Positions 12,846 through 24,209 are shown, counted from the first letter of the stretch. The stretch is 64,000 nt of DNA from Deroplatys truncata (GCA_030765065.1 CM060988.1:197654565-197718564), one strand, 5' to 3'. Notes: generated from the sequence alone by a model not told the origin. Program-made: numbers and translations.

Positions 12846-13336
12846 TTTTCCCATATCTTGTAGTTCGAGGTTCCATTTCTTTTTCTTCTCTTACATCCTT
12901 AAGCTGAATGTAATCTTCAGATAAATTTTTTAGACCTTTCTTTTTTTTTTTTGATTCTTCTATTTCACTTATGGACCCTACCAGTAACACTTCTTCACTT
13001 TGCGATTTACTCCTCTTTGCACTCTCACTCTCCCTTGCCTCCCTTCCTTCACTCAACACAGTTCCTGCTGCCACCCCTCCTTCTTCTGGCTCCTCCCTCT
13101 CATTCAATTCGTCCACCAATGTTGCTCCTTCATTTTCTCCCACCGTTTCCTCCTCTTCTTGCTTTCTTCTCTTGTTGATGAGTCTCCCTTCTCTCTTCCT
13201 GTCGTCTCCCCTCAGAGCCGCTTCTCCCATTTCTTCTAGTTTGTTGAGCTGTCGTTCTCTCAGTTTGCTGACCACTTCTCACCCATGTTTGATTTGGCTG
13301 AAATTCTGCTGATGATTTCTCCTGTCTTTGTCCTGT
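12802..13336 (-). pseudogene. LINE ORF1, C-terminal portion
   Basis: A highly charged Lys/Glu/Arg-rich tail, open from about 13270 to 12802, overlaps the first codons of ORF2. A stop near 13284 separates it from an upstream open stretch. In a different frame, the stretch from 13336 joins the upstream ORF1 half without a stop once the LTR-like insertion is left out; that frame then closes near 13120. So a frameshift lies within this portion. No folded domain is visible. Confidence 0.65.
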
Positions 13337-13340
13337 GTTT

Positions 13341-14375
13341 TGATACGGTAATTTGTATCATAAATTACTTAAATGTAAATAATGATTGTAATATGAATAT
13401 GTATTTTTATGTGACATTGATTTCAGATGTTTATTGATTATAATTATTATTGGGAAATAAGTTTGAACGGCTTTACTGAAACTGTCAATAATAGCGCAAG
13501 AATGCAGCGAGGGGGTGAGCTGTTTATCGTTATTGGGAACAAGGAAGTTACGTAATGTTTCGCGCCTTTTCGGTAGAACCTTCTAGAATAGTTCCTAAAG
13601 CATATGTATTCGTGGTTTTCATTGGATATTAAAATAGACGCTAATGTTGGCGCGTTTTATTAGCCAATAGCAGTTCATTTATAATCTTTAGGTGTATCTT
13701 GAGGCAGGCGTATAAATAGGGTAGGTTCGAGGTAGCTTGCCCCTCAGTTCATCAAAATTTCGTGTACACTACACGTCGTCAGTCAGTCCTTCAGTTCGTC
13801 AAGTTACGCGCAGAAAAATCATTAAAGATCTAAAATATTATACAGTTAAATATACACAAAGTTGAAGTACGTGAGATAAAAGTGATAAGTAAGAAGTTAT
13901 TACAAACAGTTTCAGTTTGGCGAGTATCTAAATCAATATGTAAAAGTGTTAGTGAACGTGTTCGGCAATAAAAATTATAAAACCAATTTCTTCATTAAGT
14001 GTAATTTTTGAATAAAAGATTCCTTTCCGCTTCACAACCTGATAGAGATACATGTTCGACCCAAACAGCTAGCCGAAGGACATTAAAAATGAATTATTTC
14101 AAAAACTGATGCAAATTGCTACGCCAGATGGAGCTACAAACCAAACATATGAATGACGTCACAAGATGGCAACGCGTGGAGTAAGCAGCACAATATAAGA
14201 TCTTCAAGTTCTAATAACTTACGCTACAAACATTACGTAAGAAACATTTTACTTCAAATTGACTCCCATACGTGGGGTTCAAAATATATACAATTTGTTT
14301 CTCTCGCAAATTGGCTCCACAACGTGGGGCTAACAAATACAAAAACATAAAATTACGTAAGCATCTTCCGTTGCA
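13341..14375 (+). mobile_element. Solo-LTR-like element inserted in LINE ORF1
   Basis: 1035 bp, beginning TGATACGG and ending GTTGCA, flanked by GTTT at 13337-13340 and 14376-14379. It contains a TATA box (tataaatagggt, about 13711) followed by a leader-like stretch and two polyadenylation-like AATAAA motifs (about 13967 and 14013). Its last 320 bases hold imperfect repeats of 'cttcaaattg...acgtgggg' also found in the repeats at 5772 and 16683. It has no coding capacity. The four-base duplication is short, so the limits rest partly on LINE frame continuity. Confidence 0.6.
13711..13722 (+). promoter_or_regulatory. TATA box of the LTR-like element
   Basis: TATAAATAGGGT sits mid-element, about 260 bases before the first AATAAA, the spacing expected of U3-R-U5. 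A 'cagttc'-rich initiator-like stretch follows about 35 bases downstream. Inference from sequence only. Confidence 0.45.
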
Positions 14376-14379
14376 GTTT

Positions 14380-15041
14380 TCCGGTCGGTCTATATTTTGC
14401 TGTAATGCATATGTTCCTCTAGTTTTAATACTCATGTTCCAATTTTCACCTTCCACTATTAATTGCAGCCCTCTTATATATGCTTTTTTTCCTGCTGCCC
14501 TTGCTTCATTCATTCAATTAATTCTTTCCTTAGATCTTGTTCTTCTTTTGTATAGTCCTGTTCTATGAATATTTTTGTCCCCCTTAATCTTCTTGTTTGT
14601 CTTAATATCTCCCATTTTTTCTTCATTGTTGGCAGTTTAACAATAATAGGTCTTGGTTTTTTTCCTTTCTTACCTATCTTAAACGTATCTTCAATTTCCC
14701 ATCCAAACATCTGCATTCCCATCATATCTTCTATAATTTCATATATCGTGTCTACCAGATTTCTTCTATCCTCTGCCACTCCAAATATTACAGTTTTTTC
14801 TTATCTTTTCCCTTTCGGATCTTTTTTCCATCTTAACTATTCTTTCTTTACATTCTGATATTTGATTCTCCATTTCTTCTCTTTGTATTTTCATTGTTTC
14901 TTTCAACTCATTTGTATTTTTATCCATTCTTTTTCCTAGTTGCACTCCCATCATTCTTATTTCTTCCATTATTTTGTTCAGTTCTGTTGGTCCTGGGTTC
15001 TGTTCCACTCCTCCTATTAACAACAAAATCGTAAATATCAT
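14380..15041 (-). pseudogene. LINE ORF1, N-terminal portion with 2A-like motif, coiled coil and RRM-like domain
   Basis: The order is a short hydrophobic leader (FTILLLI), a 2A-like GGVEQNPGP, a heptad-rich segment (MDKNTNELKETMKIQREEM), and then, in another frame (14779-14510), an L1-type RRM-like region with DTFKIGKKGK, RPIIVKL and IFIEQDYTKEEQDLRKEL. The segment 14513-14385 continues with AARAAGKKAY-like and LIVEGE motifs. ORF1 proteins bind element RNA and form ribonucleoprotein particles. Two frame changes break it. The upstream frame stays open to about 15189, so the true start is uncertain. Confidence 0.8.
14988..15014 (-). other. 2A-like ribosome-skipping motif in LINE ORF1
   Basis: It codes GGVEQNPGP, matching the E-x-N-P-G-P core of 2A peptides, with G where D is usual. 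It lies within about 20 residues of a possible ORF1 start, after a hydrophobic run. N-terminal 2A-like motifs are known from other LINEs, such as trypanosome L1Tc and sea-urchin elements. Activity here is untested. Confidence 0.7.
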
Positions 15042-15239
15042 CGTGATGACACTCCATAACTGAATTTCTATTTTTATTTTTTTCCTGCAGAAACTTCAGG
15101 TTCTGCATCTGTACGTTTGTATATCCACTCCCATTTTTTTTTTCTTTGTCTATCTTTCGTGCTTGCTCTGTTATACATCTTCCTCTCATGCTGCTGGCTT
15201 ATAACTTCTCTAGTAAAACATCTATATGTATCACAGTTC

Positions 15240-16284
15240 TAACGTAATGTCACTAATAATCTAACTTCATCCATCTAACCTCAAAAAGCCTAATGCTTAC
15301 TTCAGAGGTTTATACAGCTTCCAGAATTGCATAACATTACTGTACAGATCAGTATACTTTCAGATCCAAAGCTTATATGATATCTTTCATATTTTGTTAA
15401 TGATAAAGGGTTCCTTACCTTGTAATGAAAATTAATACGGCATTACGCCTCAGAACAGCATAACCAATACTATTTCCCTGTTATATTTGTTATATATGAT
15501 CCTATAACTCAGTTCTCCTGTACCATACAACCATTTAGTGTAATCTAGAATTGCAAAATAAGTGAACGCATTCAAATCACTTCAATGTTGGTGCAACTTG
15601 AAAAAAGTCTTTATAAAGTACATCAAGAATCACGTTTTCCATCAAATACAATTCAACAGTTCTCCACTTCACAGTTATAATGCGCTCCACATTGTATATA
15701 ATTTATAATTACTGCACATGAAACAATCGAAGATATCGTATTTAAGGAACTAAATCCACCGCCGACCAGTTAAGGTTGCCGAGACACCTTTCCACACATA
15801 TCTTCTCACTTCGCAGGCATATTTCTATTGCTGGTTATGAGTCATGAATAAGTTTCTTACCATAGACTCAAGCTTAAATGTTAATCAAATTCTTTAAGAT
15901 ACTCAATTCCAAAAACTTTTAAAATAGCTCATTACGCAACAGCTTTTGAAATAAAGTACCATCACTGTAAACTTGAAATTCTCAAACTACACTATTGTCA
16001 TTAATACCGTTAGTCAAAATTTAAGCAGGAATACTACAAAATTTTAGTTCTGAGAACTAAGAAACAATTAATAAGCAAATCCTGGATCACTTCTACATCA
16101 TTTGTGCTCTGAACTATTCAGTCTTGTAATCCAACAGTAATAGTGAAGTTGTCGAGAACCTGCACTTACCCGCCATATCCAGGCATTTTCCAATTACCTT
16201 TGAAACAATGTGCCCACACCAGGTTTTGTTTCCTACCACATGACTGTACCTGTGATACCTAACCATGTGATTGCCCCCACCACT
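15240..16284. other. Non-coding, nothing recognised
   Basis: AT-rich flank upstream of the LINE. It may hold the LINE 5' UTR in its first bases. No coding or repeat signal was supported. Confidence 0.45.
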
Positions 16285-16680
16285 ATTTAGTTTCTCCACT
16301 GTATTCCTTTCACATGTAAACCATCCTTTCTTTGCCCCAAATCTTAAAAATACAATAAACTGTTTTCCTTTCCTTGGCCCATTCCTTAAATATAATAAAC
16401 TGTATTCCTTCCACATGCAAACTATCCTTTCTTTGCCCCAAACCTTTAAAATAAACTGTATTCCTTTCACATGCAAACCCCTCCTTTCCTTGCCCCAATC
16501 CTTTAAAAAAACAATAAACTGTATTTGTTTCACATACAAACTATCCATTTCTTTAAAATAAAATAAACTGTATTCCTGTCATATACAATCCTTTCTTTGC
16601 ACCAAACCTTTAAAATAAAATAAAATTTATTCCTTTCACATGCACACTATCCTTCCCTTGCCTTGTGAAGAAGTAGTATA
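16285..16680 (+). repeat. Minisatellite, about 60-65 bp period, six to seven units
   Basis: Units repeat 'attcctttcacatgcaaac', 'tcctttctttgcccc' and 'taaaataaactgt'. Units vary in length and sequence. A further unit lies at about 17780-17835, on the far side of the LTR-like element, so the array was split by that insertion. The open frames across it are by-products of the repeat. Confidence 0.75.
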
Positions 16681-16682
16681 GT

Positions 16683-17759
16683 TGCTTACGTAATTGTGAA
16701 AGTGTCTGTTTTTCTGCCCCACGTATGGGAGCCAACTTGAAGTTGTTTTGTTACGTATATTTATTTTTACATCATTTATTAAGCTTCATGCATTGGAAGC
16801 CAATTTGAAGAAGTATAGTTCTTGGAGTTACTTTGTTTATGAAGTTTGCAACATGCTTTGGGCGTCGGTTTGAAATTGTTGATTACGTAATAGTTACTGT
16901 TGTTATGCAATATGCTGCTACATATGACAAGCTGATTTAAAGATGTGTTTTTGTTGTTACACTCCAAGTTTTATACTATAATATTTAACTTTGTTATTAA
17001 ACCTGCTTCTATATATTATTTATGTCTGAATTTGCCTCGGATGCATCAGAATGTTTGTAGTGTCGTGTATTTCTTAGGCAGGGTGTGGTGCAACAAGAAT
17101 GTAGACTTACACAGATTTTTAAGTTTTTAAAACTCACTTCTTTTATTTATCCTTTGCACAATTTAATAAAGCACTACACTTTTTAAGAGCTGTGAGATTC
17201 TTTAATACTTTCACTTAGCGCGTATACATATTTTACGATTCACACGTAATATTTCTGTAGAGAACACATCCTCCATCTGTTCACTACCAAGGTTTGCCAG
17301 CAACTAAACATGCTTCAACCGTTAAACCTGTAAGCTTTGGTATTTCAAGTCTCTGATTGGCTAATTCTAGTCCAATAGAATATATGCATTTTACTTAAAG
17401 CTTTTCTTTGCTGTTGATTGGCTAATTTTAAACTGTTACTTAATTTACATTATTGTTGCTATAATCATGACTAGTAACATTCAAACTCTTACTCATTATT
17501 GCTACAAGGTTACTTTATTATTACCTCATTGTTAGCAATTTAAAACTTATTATTCTCACAGCTCTTGCATTATTAAAGTATGTAATGTATTCACATAACA
17601 TTATTAAAACATGATTACAATAAATATAAGCATATGCAATGACTGTTACATATATTTAAAAATAATTATTACATACATACTGTTTCAAGGTGGACTGTTA
17701 TTGAATTTACTTATTATAAAAATGCAATTGAAATTATTCAGTTATTAAAAACTGCCTCA
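16683..17759 (-). mobile_element. LTR-like repeat, copy 2
   Basis: Minus-strand copy of the repeat at 5772-6690, starting TGAGGCAGT (at 17759) and ending ACGTAAGCA (at 16683). It includes the tail with 'acgtatgggagccaacttgaag'-type units seen at the end of the 13341 element. About 1.08 kb with no coding capacity. It interrupts the minisatellite. No clear target-site duplication was found. Confidence 0.6.
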
Positions 17760-17761
17760 CT

Positions 17762-17840
17762 TGTTGCTCTAAAATAAATTACTATGTATTCCTTTCATAT
17801 GCAAACTTTTCTTTCCTTGACCCTTTCTTTTAAAACGATG
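17762..17840 (+). repeat. Remainder of the split minisatellite
   Basis: One diverged unit of the 16285-16680 array ('attcctttcatatgcaaac', then a 'tttccttgaccc' block). Confidence 0.6.
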
Positions 17841-17864
17841 CATTGCTTAACAAAAGGGGGACAT

Positions 17865-19312
17865 TATTCGGTATTCCGGTAGGAGCGATGAAATGTTATG
17901 AAACTTACGGAATTGTAATACCCGCCTTTACAATGTGACATCCTTTCTGAATGTCACAGATACACATAATTATCAGTAATGCGCTAATTGCTTAATGTTT
18001 TAAGGACATTTATTCAATATATTGCAAGTTTTGTTCAGTTTTCACAATCTACATACATTTAGCAGAACAGACATCTCAAACAAGGCAATCATGATGGCAT
18101 TGTGTTTATGCTTCCAACATTGCAGTAAAAAATTAGCTGAAGGTGATAAGTGTTGCCATACCTGTTAGTGCAGCCAGCATCTTACAGGCAAATGGATTAA
18201 AAAAAAAAAAAATAAGGAACCTGATGTTGCTACTTATTTAGGGCCCTAAGCAGCAAACCATAGCCGGGGGGAGGGTTTTTTTTTTTTTTTTTTTAGATGA
18301 GGGGACGGGAGCACTTTTGCAACGAAGATGGAAAATAAGTACTTACAAAGTCATCTTTCTTTCTTTAATGGTAATAATACAGGGAATGAATTTTAAATGC
18401 ATTTATTGCTTAATGTATTTAAGGTCTGAAAAATGGTGGGACTTAAAAAAGAATAAAGTATTGAACAAATCCAACCATTAATAGTGGATATTTCACAAAT
18501 GGATGATGCCACAAAGTTTATTTAAAATAAATTGTATGTTTCAAATAGATCTACAGTTTTTTGTGTATTCCCAGAAAATTCAATATATACATTTTGTTTG
18601 TCATGTAGAAAGCTTTAATATACGGTATTTTAATCAAAAAGGTTAGAATCATTTTTTTGGAAAATAAAAAATTTTGAAAAATATTCCAATTAAAGGGTGA
18701 TTTGGGGTGGGGGGACTTTCTTGAAAATCTTTGAGTCGCACTTTCAGAGGATACTAACCTGAATACCAAGTTTGGTAGTTATCCGACTTTTCGTTTTTGA
18801 GTTATGTTGTTCGACACTCTCCCGGACCTTTTTCTAAAAATGCTTTCTTTGGATTCAGGGGCCTCAAAATATGTATTTCGGTTGAAATCTCGGTTTGGGT
18901 GGAATTACTACAATATCTTCTCTACCTACGTGATAAAGTAAAAATTCGAGAATTGGGCGACATTTGTTACACCATGTTATTCCTCACTGCTTATGTAATC
19001 TGGTATTCCCGCAAACCTTACACAATAGGCCCTTTTGTCTTTTCACCTCACTTTAGCTACTTTTTCATTACTTTGCGACATTCCGTTAGGCACAACTTTT
19101 TTTTATCACGTTGGTACTAGCTCCTTACAAGATGTCCGCAATCGTTAAGTGGTTGCCCAGAAAAGCCCAATATTATGAATAAACTAACAACTCTTGCGTA
19201 CTTTAAGAAGTCAACACATATACAATCCAATCTACTACATACACACCCCAAGAAACCGAATCCATTAAGTTCTGGAACATTTCATAGCTCCTACCCGAAT
19301 ACGGAATAATAA
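17865..19312. mobile_element. Possible DNA element with terminal inverted repeats
   Basis: The left end at 17865-17905 (attcggtattccggtaggag, then a gatgaaatgtt block) is matched in reverse complement near 19272-19312 (tagctcctacccgaatacgg). About 35 bases pair imperfectly. The interior has no transposase; it contains a copy of repeat D and poly-A and poly-T runs. No target-site duplication was confirmed. Confidence 0.4.
18440..18930 (+). repeat. Dispersed repeat D, copy 2
   Basis: It shares the 'ttttgagttatg' and 'ggattcaggggcctc' blocks and the preceding 'gtttggta.ttatccgac' block with the 4370 and 50160 copies, in the same order. It lies inside the inverted-repeat element. Confidence 0.6.
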
Positions 19313-19384
19313 CCTAAAAGGAAGTGTCAAACACTACGTGATCTACCCTAGGCCAGGTCACTTTGTGGTGGCGGAACCATCTTA

Positions 19385-20156
19385 AGGCTGGTTCACAACC
19401 ACCCGGTAACGGTAACCAGAACGGAAACGAGAACGGGAAGCAAGAAATTTTGATTCACAACAGCCCGGTAACGAGAACGGGAATGCATATCGATCACAAA
19501 GTGAAAGTCGATTTTGCGCATTGGGATTTCATTTGTTTTTAACTGACCAATGACATTTTTTCACCTACTTCCAATTTAGCCAAGCCAACGTCAAAATTCG
19601 ATAGAGTAAGCATTATCTAAATGCATATTCATTACATTTCCGATCCCTCTACTTATGCCAAACTTTCATTCCTTTATTTAATGGCATACATTAAAATTGT
19701 TTATTCTTTTTTCATTTCCACCGGATTTAGCTGTTCTTTGTAGCTTTTGCCATTGTTTTTAGGTAATAGCCAGTTTTGAGTTGCATATAAACAAACTACA
19801 AATGATCCCTTCACCAGAGGAACCAACGTTGATTAGATTTGTGGGTATCGGGATGAGGTTAGGAAGCACATTTACTACTAATTCCTTCCAGTTTAATGTT
19901 TCCAGCTTGCGACTATAGAGAGCACTAGTGGCTGTTTCATGTCACGGCCGCTTAGAATAACCTCTAGAGTGAAGAGTCTAATATGCACAATAGGGATCTA
20001 ATATGCCGTGCCCGGGAACGAGAACGAGAAAGTTAAAATTTGGGCAACTCTTCTTCCCGTTCCCGGGGCCCGGGAAGGCTTCCCGTCGGTTGTGGACACT
20101 CCCATTTGAATACATGTATTTCAACTTTCCCGTTCTCGTTAGTTGTGAACCAGCCT
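19385..20156 (+). mobile_element. PIF/Harbinger-like non-autonomous element, copy 1
   Basis: Its ends are AGGCTGGTTCACAAC and the reverse complement GTTGTGAACCAGCCT, flanked by TTA at 19382-19384 and 20157-20159, the target duplication of PIF/Harbinger transposons. Both ends carry subterminal repeats of 'aacgagaacggg'. 772 bp with no transposase. It is homologous to 45374-46132, which lies in the opposite internal orientation. Confidence 0.75.
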
Positions 20157-20159
20157 TTA

Positions 20160-20929
20160 TACGGGGGAATCGAAAAATTCCTTGATATGGCAAGTAAGCG
20201 CAGGGTCCCGACAATTTCACTATGCCCCAACGACTTTCATGCATAACTCCCCAAGTAAGGAAACCAATATTGGTTGAACATATAACATTATCTATTATAT
20301 CGCATAAGTAAATCCGTATACTCAAAGGTTATGTACCTACCCTGGCGATTTTCCTTCCACCCGCGTTACGTGTTCCTGGTTGTTGAATATAAGTGGAGAC
20401 GAAAGGACTATACGTATATCATTTATTAAAAGAAAAACTGCTCTAGGTATTAGTATCGTATCCGTAAATACCTCTTTCAGACAGTTTGTTTAGCTCCACC
20501 TGTAATGATATGTATATTACCCACGACACTTGGCCTACGCGTAGTGGTTATACACCATTGCTTGCTAGATAATACAAGTTCACAGACAATCAATCTTTGG
20601 GATCCTTGGAGCTATTTGCGCTTACAGCCGCACCCTAAAGTTGGGAAAGCTGTATATCTCGAATTATAGCTACGCTGTGAAACTTAAAAAGAAACGAGAG
20701 TACTTTTTGTGTTGTTTTTCTATAATTATTAATCGTGTTAAGACAAAACTACTTAAGTTCTTTGTGCTGTGATGTATAATGGACCCAACATTGGCCACTT
20801 TTGCTACAGGTCACTGATGAACACTAGTTGCGTGCGGTTTTGAACTGTGCAAACAAAATGTTGGCAACATATGAATAGCTAGCACCCGAGCGTGCGTTAC
20901 TTAACAATGCGAATGATCCCTTATTTAAA
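20160..20929. other. Non-coding, nothing recognised
   Basis: No supported gene or repeat. Slightly less AT-rich than its surroundings. Confidence 0.45.
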
Positions 20930-21110
20930 TAAGCTTATATTTCTGAATTCACGGAAGGTTAGCATTAGGTTTTTTTTTTAAATGTAATATTGAGTTAATT
21001 ACCAACTAGTGGTTACACTTATGTTCCATGTCTCAGGATGTAAGTTCCGCTCGTGTGCGGCCGTGCGCTCTTAACGATGTGAATGATTCCTTATTTGGCC
21101 ATTATTCCGT
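20930..21110 (+). repeat. TTAGG-bearing dispersed repeat, copy 1
   Basis: It carries 'taagcttatatttctgaatt', 'acggaaggttagcattagg' and then 'taattaccaactagtggtt'. These match, as reverse complement, the units at 38810-39190 that surround the pure CCTAA tract. Confidence 0.55.
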
Positions 21111-21284
21111 ATAGGTATTTCAAGGATCTTTTAAATGAACCAGAACTTTTGGATGAATCGAATGTTTAGATCTTTTATTCCTAATGAAGATTTCGACAAT
21201 CTGCTCTTAGTTGTCTTCTTTGGTGATGAAAATTATGTGTTATATGTTCAACAGGCTAATATTTAATAGCGCCAAAACCGATAA

Positions 21285-21440
21285 GATACTCAGCCTCAAG
21301 GCGTAGCCGAGAGATGTTTTTTAGAAGGAGAGGAATGTAACAGTTGCGGCCGAGTATGAGAAGCGACGACAGGGCGTAGCCAAGGGGTCTGCGCGTCTAA
21401 AACTCGGAATGATTCACGTTCACAGAAACAACAGCACATC
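21285..21440 (+). repeat. GC-rich repeat with duplicated GGCGTAGCC core, copy 1
   Basis: It has 'cctcaaggcgtagccgagag' and, 65 bases on, 'cgacagggcgtagccaaggg', then 'tctgcgcgtctaaaactcgg'. The block recurs at 51765-51890, inside a short element with terminal inverted repeats. No coding. Confidence 0.6.
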
Positions 21441-21444
21441 GCAT

Positions 21445-21600
21445 ATTTAGCGGATTTCGCTTTTTATTTAGGTTGGCTGTTCCCACTTTGCATGTGATTT
21501 AGCGAAAAAAATGGCTACGTTTGTTGTGCTCATAACGCGATTTGCCTATAAAAGTAAAGCACCTAAAAGGGGCAGGCAAGTGGGCTGCAGCTGCTGAAGA
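21445..21600 (+). repeat. Repeat shared with 38595-38765 (inverted)
   Basis: The order 'ttaggttggc', 'atggctacgtttgttgt', 'ctataaaagtaaagcacc' and 'taaaagg' is matched by the reverse complement of 38595-38765. In both places it lies on the same side of the TTAGG-bearing repeat, so the two may be parts of one larger element. Confidence 0.5.
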
Positions 21601-22039
21601 GATCACATCCACTTCTAAACTCACTCTTAGGGTATTTTATTCACTTTCCTATTGCTTTTATAATCATTTTCAACAAAGAGAACTAAGAGCATATTGGCGG
21701 AAGATTTTAACATACTTTTGAAACACCTTTTAAATATTTCAACACACATTGTGATACAACAAAATCATATTATCTAACAAAAAAAGTTTCAACCATTGGC
21801 GTCATACATGCGCATTGCACCCGAGGCATTATGGGCCCTTTTTCTTGTATTCCTAACTTTGAAAATAAAAACACAGCCAAGATACATCTTTAAGTGGTGC
21901 ACACACTTGAAACAGAACAGAGAAATTACCTTGGTGTCCGATTCGCTGGAGGTTAAGGTTTATGTGTGTGTGTATATATATGTGTATAAAACTTAGGTTA
22001 AATAGGAACCAGTGGTTTTGCTCACATGCGTTCCTATAA

Positions 22040-22310
22040 AGAGGTTGTGTTAGGTTTAGGTTTTTTTTTAAATATGAGCTTAGGTTAATTAACGAGTGGT
22101 TACACCAAAGCACGTTCAGTTTGCTCCCTCGTGTTCCTTCAAGGGGTTTAGGATTCACTACTTATTTAAGCTTTAGTTACTGATTCACGAGAGGTTAGGT
22201 TAGGTTAATTTTTTATATAAGCTTAGGTTAATTAATGCCAAAGCACACTTGGTTTGCTCGCATGCGTTCCTTAAAGAGGTTTATGATTCACTACTCATTT
22301 AAGCACATAG
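22040..22310 (+). repeat. TTAGG-bearing dispersed repeat, two further partial units
   Basis: Units with 'gcttaggttaattaa', 'gagtggttacaccaaagcac' and 'acgagaggttaggttaggtt' repeat at about 22050-22130 and 22170-22290. Confidence 0.5.
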
Positions 22311-22329
22311 ATATTGTTCAGAATACCAT

Positions 22330-22830
22330 AAGATTTTAAAAGTAGCTAAAAGAAAAGAGAATGATAGGTACATAGAAGCGCCCGCCAATAAAACAAAAGC
22401 AGCATGGAAAATCATAAACAAGGAACTGGGAAGTGTTGTAGGATATAATAGGATAGAAATCAATTGTAAACTCGGGGAAAATAACAGACCCCCAAAAGAT
22501 AACAGAGGTGTTCAGCAATTATTTTTCAAAAGTTGTGGACTAGTTGGTAAAAACTTTCTAACAGAAGGGAAAAGCAGTATAAACCAGGTAACAAACTGCT
22601 GCATGAAGTCCTCCTTTGCCTCAGCTGCAACAGAGAATGAAATAAAAATAGCGAAAGGCCCGAAAAACAAAATGTCATCAGGAAAAGATGAAATACCAGA
22701 CTACATAATTAAGCTATGTATAGAGTACATAATAGAGGTACAAATTTTATATAACACAATTATAATTAAAGATTTTGCAAAGGAAATAGACATTGAGATT
22801 CACCGAACTTTCAACAGATAAGGTTCAACT
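22330..22830 (+). pseudogene. Fragment of a second LINE ORF2 (linker and start of RT)
   Basis: The translation reads AAWKIINKELGS, then a ~70-residue variable linker, then ATENEIKIAKGPKNKMSSGK and DEIPDYIIKLC. The last is the block-0 motif at the start of LINE reverse transcriptases. It is truncated on both sides, with no catalytic motifs left. The sequence differs from the 9320-15230 LINE and resembles Jockey-like elements in this linker. Confidence 0.65.
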
Positions 22831-22834
22831 CTTT

Positions 22835-23399
22835 TTTAAATCCAATCCCTCATTTCCTTATTTGATAGTATTATAAATGTGTAAACAACTGATATATTGA
22901 AAGTAGATTATTTGTACTTATGTTTTTGCACCTTTATATTGATATTCTCTGGATCTATATAAAATATCACTACATAATTCCAAGAATTTATAAGATGTTA
23001 TCATGGATTAAAGTTAAACTGGATGAAAGAGTTTCATTTGAAAGTTAAATTTAAGTTTGGTTTTAATTGAAATTCTTCAGTTATAATCTGGTTTTGATTT
23101 GTACGAACATTCTGCTCTATATAAGTGTTTATTTGTATATCACTTTGATTATATTACTAGTCTTCCAGTTATAAGAGCGGATCGCTATGACCTCACATTC
23201 TGTTTAGCGTTATAGTATCCAGATGAAAACACGTCAGGATATTTTTAGCATTGTTAGAAGGTCTACCTGGTGTGTTTCGTTTGCCTGTGGAGGAACATGT
23301 TGCGCAACTTTCTACATTTTCTCTTTTAAATAATTGTTTATATCTGCACACAGTGAGATATAAAAAAGTCCTTGTGTCTTGAAATAATTTTTAATTTCT
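22835..23399. other. Non-coding, nothing recognised
   Basis: AT-rich; no supported feature. Confidence 0.45.
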
Positions 23400-24180
23400 C
23401 CATCACTATGTATAGCTAGTAGAGGAAGTATTGCATTCTACGCAAAAATTCGAAACAGAGATACACATTTTGAGAGTGCCTGAATTAAAAAGAAATATCT
23501 TTAGCAAGTGTATGTGTGAACAGTATAAATAAAAAAAATTAGTTCAAACTTAGTATCCTCCAAGATATGATAAGATTTTCAAGAATATTCCTCTATCCCA
23601 AAACTATACTTTTTTTTTAAAAATGGCCCCAACAATTTTGATTAAAATGGGCTATTGTTTAGGATATTTGCATGGTAAATATAATTAGGTATATCTTGAA
23701 TTTTCTGGGAATAGCCTGTGAAGAGCTCTTCATTGTGAAATACTTTTATGTAACTGCTAAACTGTAAGAAATCCTACAAAATCCTACTACGCATCTGTGT
23801 CTGAACAGCAAACTCAGAAAGGAGAAGTCGTTAAATAACGAGTTTGGCATTTAAGTTCAGCACCTTCCCAACATGCATCAGGAAGATTTTCATAGTCCTC
23901 CCACCCCAAACTACCCTTTATATGGAAACTTTTTCCAAAAGCTTTATTTCTCAAAAATGACAACGATTTTGATTAAACACGACATGTTTAAAATATTTTC
24001 ATGTCAAATGCATTTCCTGGGAATATTCTCTGAAGTCCTCTTCATTCTGAGTAACGTTTGCACAATTGGTAAACCGTAAGATAGGCAAATCTATCTATAA
24101 AAAGTCTTACTACAAAAAGAAAATTGTTCTCGTTAAAGAACACAATTTATGTCAAAGCATTTCTTTTTTATAGTTAACCA
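23400..24180 (-). repeat. Dispersed repeat D, two partial copies in tandem
   Basis: On the minus strand, the 'tattcccagaaaattcaaga' and 'ggatactaa' blocks of repeat D occur once in 23400-23750 and similar blocks again in 23770-24180. This suggests nested or tandem insertion. Confidence 0.55.
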
Positions 24181-24209
24181 TTCCTGAGATATTCCTAGTT
24201 GTTGGTTTA

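Larger units (their letters stand above)
9320..15230 (-). mobile_element. Long APE-type LINE, interrupted by an LTR-like insertion
   Basis: A minus-strand non-LTR retrotransposon with, from its 5' end, ORF1 (15041 to about 12802, split at 14375-13341), then ORF2 with an AP-type endonuclease, reverse transcriptase and C-terminal zinc knuckle. The 3' end is near 9320-9340, where an AATAAA and A-rich run occur on the minus strand. It is pyrimidine-rich on the plus strand throughout, unlike its flanks. Many frameshifts and stops make it inactive. The clade was not resolved. Confidence 0.9.

Noticed and set aside
9320..13300. Plus-strand open frames rich in Phe, Leu, Ser and Pro across the LINE
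   Set aside because: They are the reverse shadow of purine-rich minus-strand LINE coding sequence.
16114..16561. Open frames on both strands across the 16.3-16.7 kb region
   Set aside because: They arise from the minisatellite; unit lengths vary out of frame and no family is recognisable.
20003..20325. Short open frames near 20.0-20.3 kb and 45.4-46.2 kb
   Set aside because: They lie in the subterminal repeats of the Harbinger-like elements and differ between the two copies.
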